Shown here piece by piece: positions 62,401 to 64,000 of a stretch of DNA of 64,000 nucleotides. Both the position numbers and the translations under genes were made by a program. The stretch is from Flavobacteriaceae bacterium (lineage in GTDB: Bacteria > Bacteroidota > Bacteroidia > Flavobacteriales > Flavobacteriaceae), in assembly GCA_029238215.1 (NCBI GenBank), contig JAQWGN010000010.1:182163-246162 (forward strand), read 5' to 3'. The notes under the pieces are model-generated. The model worked only from the letters and a program-made list of their open reading frames with translations, did not search any database and was not told where the DNA came from. Each line of letters opens with the position of its first letter. Positions within the stretch are counted from its first letter, which is position 1.

Positions 62401-64000
62401 AGATATTGATTATATCATTTCGGGCTACGATAGCAATCAGCAAGCGGTTTCTTTTATAGGCTACCAAACCGATGATGGTTTTGAGCTTAAATCAAATCCA
62501 TTTAGTCCTTTTGTCAAGGGAGATCTAAAAATATTTGACGCTGATTCTGATGGTGATAATGACATCATCACTTCTTCAGGATCGATTCAAAATTCATTTT
62601 TGAGCAATTCGCAAAGCTTAAAAAAACCAAATGGTTTCTTTCAAAACCTTGAATACCTTATACAATCAAAAAATACGGGTGATGAGTTACAATATATGAC
62701 CTTAGGGGGCAATGATGCTGTGTCGGTCAGCAGCAGTACATCATCATTAACCAACTCATCCATGGCTCGAAAAAATGGGGATTTTACCATTGGAGACTTT
62801 AACAACGATGGTATTGAAGACGTATTTATTACCGGAGAAAATGCCAGTCAAGTTGGGGAAAGTACTCTTTACATGGGGTCACTTTCTGGCGGAGTTGCCG
62901 AATACAATGCTTCTTCCGAATATACATTCCCCGGATTAAAAAACGCATCCTGTCAATGGGTTGACTATGACAACGATGGAGATTTGGACTTGTTTTTAGC
63001 TGGACTCAAAACAGGCGAAGGAGTAAAGACCTATCTATACGAGACGGAAATTACTAACAAAAAAAATGTAGCTCCTGAGAAAATAACTACATTGAGTAGT
63101 GAACATTTGGGCAATGGAAACGTACAATTAAGTTGGGAAGCCCCCTCAGATGATTTTTCAGCTATCCTTGGGTACAATGTAAGACTTGGAACTACGCCTG
63201 GAGGAGATGAACTTTCCTATTTGTTGTCAGATACAGAAACGGGCATACTACTTGTTAACCAGACGCCTTCTATTTTTAATACTTTTTATAAAATACAATT
63301 AGATCCCGGGGTGTATTACTGGTCTATACAAGCTGTTGATAAAGGGTTCAAGGCAAGTGAGTTTTCAGAAGAACAAACGTTCACTTTAACTTACGATTGG
63401 AAAATTCTAAATCAAGGCGGAATTGAAAATAATTCTATTCCTGCTCGTAACACACCAATTTTAGAGTTTTTAGACTTAGACAATGACAATGACTTTGATT
63501 TGATATATGGCCAAAGTGGAAATGGATCGAAAGTCTATTCATATAATCAGAGTTATCTGCTTGAAAACAATAACTATAGTTTCGCCTATGGTATTCAAGA
63601 TTTTGAAATTGGAGATATTAATAATGATGGCAGTTTAGATGTAATTGGAAGATTAGGAACAACCCAAAATCAGGTATATATGTCAGGCCTAAACTCAAAC
63701 GACGCTAACACGTTGACAAATAGAAACTTTAATACTAATGAGCTTTTTGAAAGAAATCAAAAAGTAGCTGATTTAAACAATGATGGAACGCTCGAAATCA
63801 TCAATATTGGAATAACTAGTGAAAATGAATATTTTGCACGTTTCAATATGTTTAGTTCTAATCTCGAAGAGAATCAAAACAATTTCACTACACAAGACAT
63901 ATCATCAAACTTTAGTGTTGTGAGTCAAATGTTTGCTCCATCCTTTGATATTGGGGATTTCGATAATGATCAAGATGTAGATGTTATCATAAGTGGGGAC
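59435..64000 (+). CDS. Very large secreted multi-domain protein (CBM-like, Calx-beta, discoidin-like, VCBS/FG-GAP, FnIII), 3' end outside window
   Basis: The frame is open from the ATG at 59435 to the right edge (1522 codons). Signal peptide ~1-20 (FPFQTQAQ). In order: a CBM-like sandwich (~22-183); two related ~150-residue modules with ADVISVYSDAYT and ADVVSFYSDSYT openings (~197-341 and ~350-510); a tandem-95/cadherin-like Big domain (~516-601); Calx-beta first part (~602-656); an F5/8-type-C-like domain (~658-794) set inside the Calx-beta; Calx-beta second part (~796-852); VCBS/FG-GAP repeats (~855-1206) with many calcium-loop motifs (DYDLDGDFDVAIMG, DLDSDGDIDYIISG); an FnIII domain (~1210-1319); then more VCBS repeats. 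No catalytic motif was seen. It is probably a surface or secreted adhesin/glycan-binding protein that binds calcium. Confidence 0.88.
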   Translation, partial: MKYFYVLFAISLFPFQTQAQVLLQDFSNLSNNSIADVYGGFGGGQTAANTAVADPVDANNTVRQVTVTTGGDVWKGIFIRPQTHYIDLTANQTVSLKVYSTAAIHLRGIIQVGQSGQTNIDAAASTVAHTGSGWETLSFTFTGATGEWGELAIRTSVDAAGALNNTAAYTAYFDDLSAVQGSAIPVPAIPSDSPAAPTKDAADVISVYSDAYTDIATEYNPNWGQSGSVSTNYDVGGNNLMVYSNFNYQGTLLTPTDMAAMEYLHLDIWVASDDTTNTYQVTPIGGGETLVDITTTPGSWSSVDIPVTSFTAVNFSSVDKMKFAGGSGKSIYLDNIYFWKGSTVVGQSSPTTAAPDPPARNSADVVSFYSDSYTAVSLGEYFPSWSEVTVTDNPIDGDNIWKMSSMNFASVTQYAGIDLSQMEKMYIDYWTAQDVTGAKLFVKLVDTNNSTEVLLDLGEVVPGSWQTIEVDLVAQNASNIDLSTVTQFLIDPSENGDTFFIDNWYFAKNTFDPTPPVTQDINETIERNSVKEIQLLGTDVNTNHVLTYEITTEPSNGSYSLDNNIVTYTPNTDFTGTDTFTYIANDGTFDSNESTITINVYGTPDISFSIDKNQIGEHDTATITASLSKPGPYDVEIDFSSVSGTASTDDYNLFSEAGGVRYIKFEAYYSSDSGQVNLNEIKAFTKDGTNVACGKSGYANSYEYGGWSGNGSRVTDCNDGGRWSSKRNDPGPDENNPHYIVVDLEQTYSLDRIEILGNGWNMSFSVLVSSDEQNWQNLGTFNNVHMGTKVFNDISSDIFTIKSGQTSTSILVKGVEDGITEGDEVLTITPQVTNATLVSASSFSIDILDVVTSFTLKEDMFVGFNNASFAWGDYDLDGDFDVAIMGDKGNGLETLIYRNDVVNGVRQFVNSNQNFEKIGYGTLKWVDLNKDGYIDLFVSGLSQTTGLPTSILYESKTDGLVRYFEESTSYSFPDLLETQVDFGDLDSDGDIDYIISGYDSNQQAVSFIGYQTDDGFELKSNPFSPFVKGDLKIFDADSDGDNDIITSSGSIQNSFLSNSQSLKKPNGFFQNLEYLIQSKNTGDELQYMTLGGNDAVSVSSSTSSLTNSSMARKNGDFTIGDFNNDGIEDVFITGENASQVGESTLYMGSLSGGVAEYNASSEYTFPGLKNASCQWVDYDNDGDLDLFLAGLKTGEGVKTYLYETEITNKKNVAPEKITTLSSEHLGNGNVQLSWEAPSDDFSAILGYNVRLGTTPGGDELSYLLSDTETGILLVNQTPSIFNTFYKIQLDPGVYYWSIQAVDKGFKASEFSEEQTFTLTYDWKILNQGGIENNSIPARNTPILEFLDLDNDNDFDLIYGQSGNGSKVYSYNQSYLLENNNYSFAYGIQDFEIGDINNDGSLDVIGRLGTTQNQVYMSGLNSNDANTLTNRNFNTNELFERNQKVADLNNDGTLEIINIGITSENEYFARFNMFSSNLEENQNNFTTQDISSNFSVVSQMFAPSFDIGDFDNDQDVDVIISGD

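Noticed and set aside
59435..64000. Tandem repeats of the VCBS region as a DNA-level repeat array
   Set aside because: The repeats are conserved only at protein level with different spacing and codons; there is no regular DNA repeat or CRISPR-like spacing.

Overview
The window looks like chromosomal DNA of a marine member of the Flavobacteriaceae (Bacteroidota). The evidence is AT-rich sequence, a SusC/SusD pair, a hybrid two-component system, many proteins ending in a type IX secretion (T9SS) type A sorting domain (typically ...YPNP... then ...L..G.Y....), and TAnnTTTG-type promoter elements. The species cannot be named from the sequence alone.

Layout. Positions 1-1718 hold the end of rplI and hisS. 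Positions 1707-5118 hold a small repressor-like HTH protein, a small membrane protein, and a SulP transporter with a beta-carbonic anhydrase (probable bicarbonate uptake and hydration). Positions 5224-10246 (minus strand) hold a galactose/Leloir cluster: galM, galK, galT and an SSS-type sodium/sugar symporter. Positions 10673-14133 (plus) hold a DUF1800/DUF1501 pair. Positions 14149-37880 (minus) form one long polysaccharide utilisation locus (PUL). In transcription order it encodes a sulfatase, GH43, a beta-helix protein, SusC, SusD, a T9SS-exported probable binding protein, a small exported protein, GH5, a sulfatase-GH10 fusion, GH3, two sulfatases, a CE6/SASA-type esterase and a sulfatase. 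Positions 38021-43387 (plus) hold the hybrid two-component regulator and a CarboxypepD_reg-like protein. Positions 43394-50969 hold GH10, a CE1-like esterase and GH43 (minus), then GH30 and a GH10 lipoprotein (plus).

How the PUL would work (inference). Three GH10 modules, a GH30, two GH43, a GH3 and two esterases indicate a beta-1,4-xylan backbone with acyl groups. Five sulfatase modules, one fused to a GH10 xylanase, indicate that the xylan is sulfated, as expected for an algal or other marine substrate. Surface GH10/GH30/GH5 and T9SS enzymes would cut the polymer, SusCD would import the fragments, and GH3/GH43/sulfatases would finish them. The hybrid sensor would induce the locus. The neighbouring galactose operon may serve a galactose-containing part of the same substrate, but that link rests on proximity alone.

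Positions 51065-64000 are accessory or housekeeping: a two-gene YeeE/YedE sulfur-transport pair, a DinB/YfiT-like protein, a large T9SS-exported protein, a small membrane protein, the decayed 3' end of a tyrosine recombinase gene, a FISUMP-domain protein, a lipoprotein, and a very large secreted multi-domain protein (from 59435) that runs off the right edge. No tRNA, rRNA, CRISPR array or intact insertion sequence was seen.
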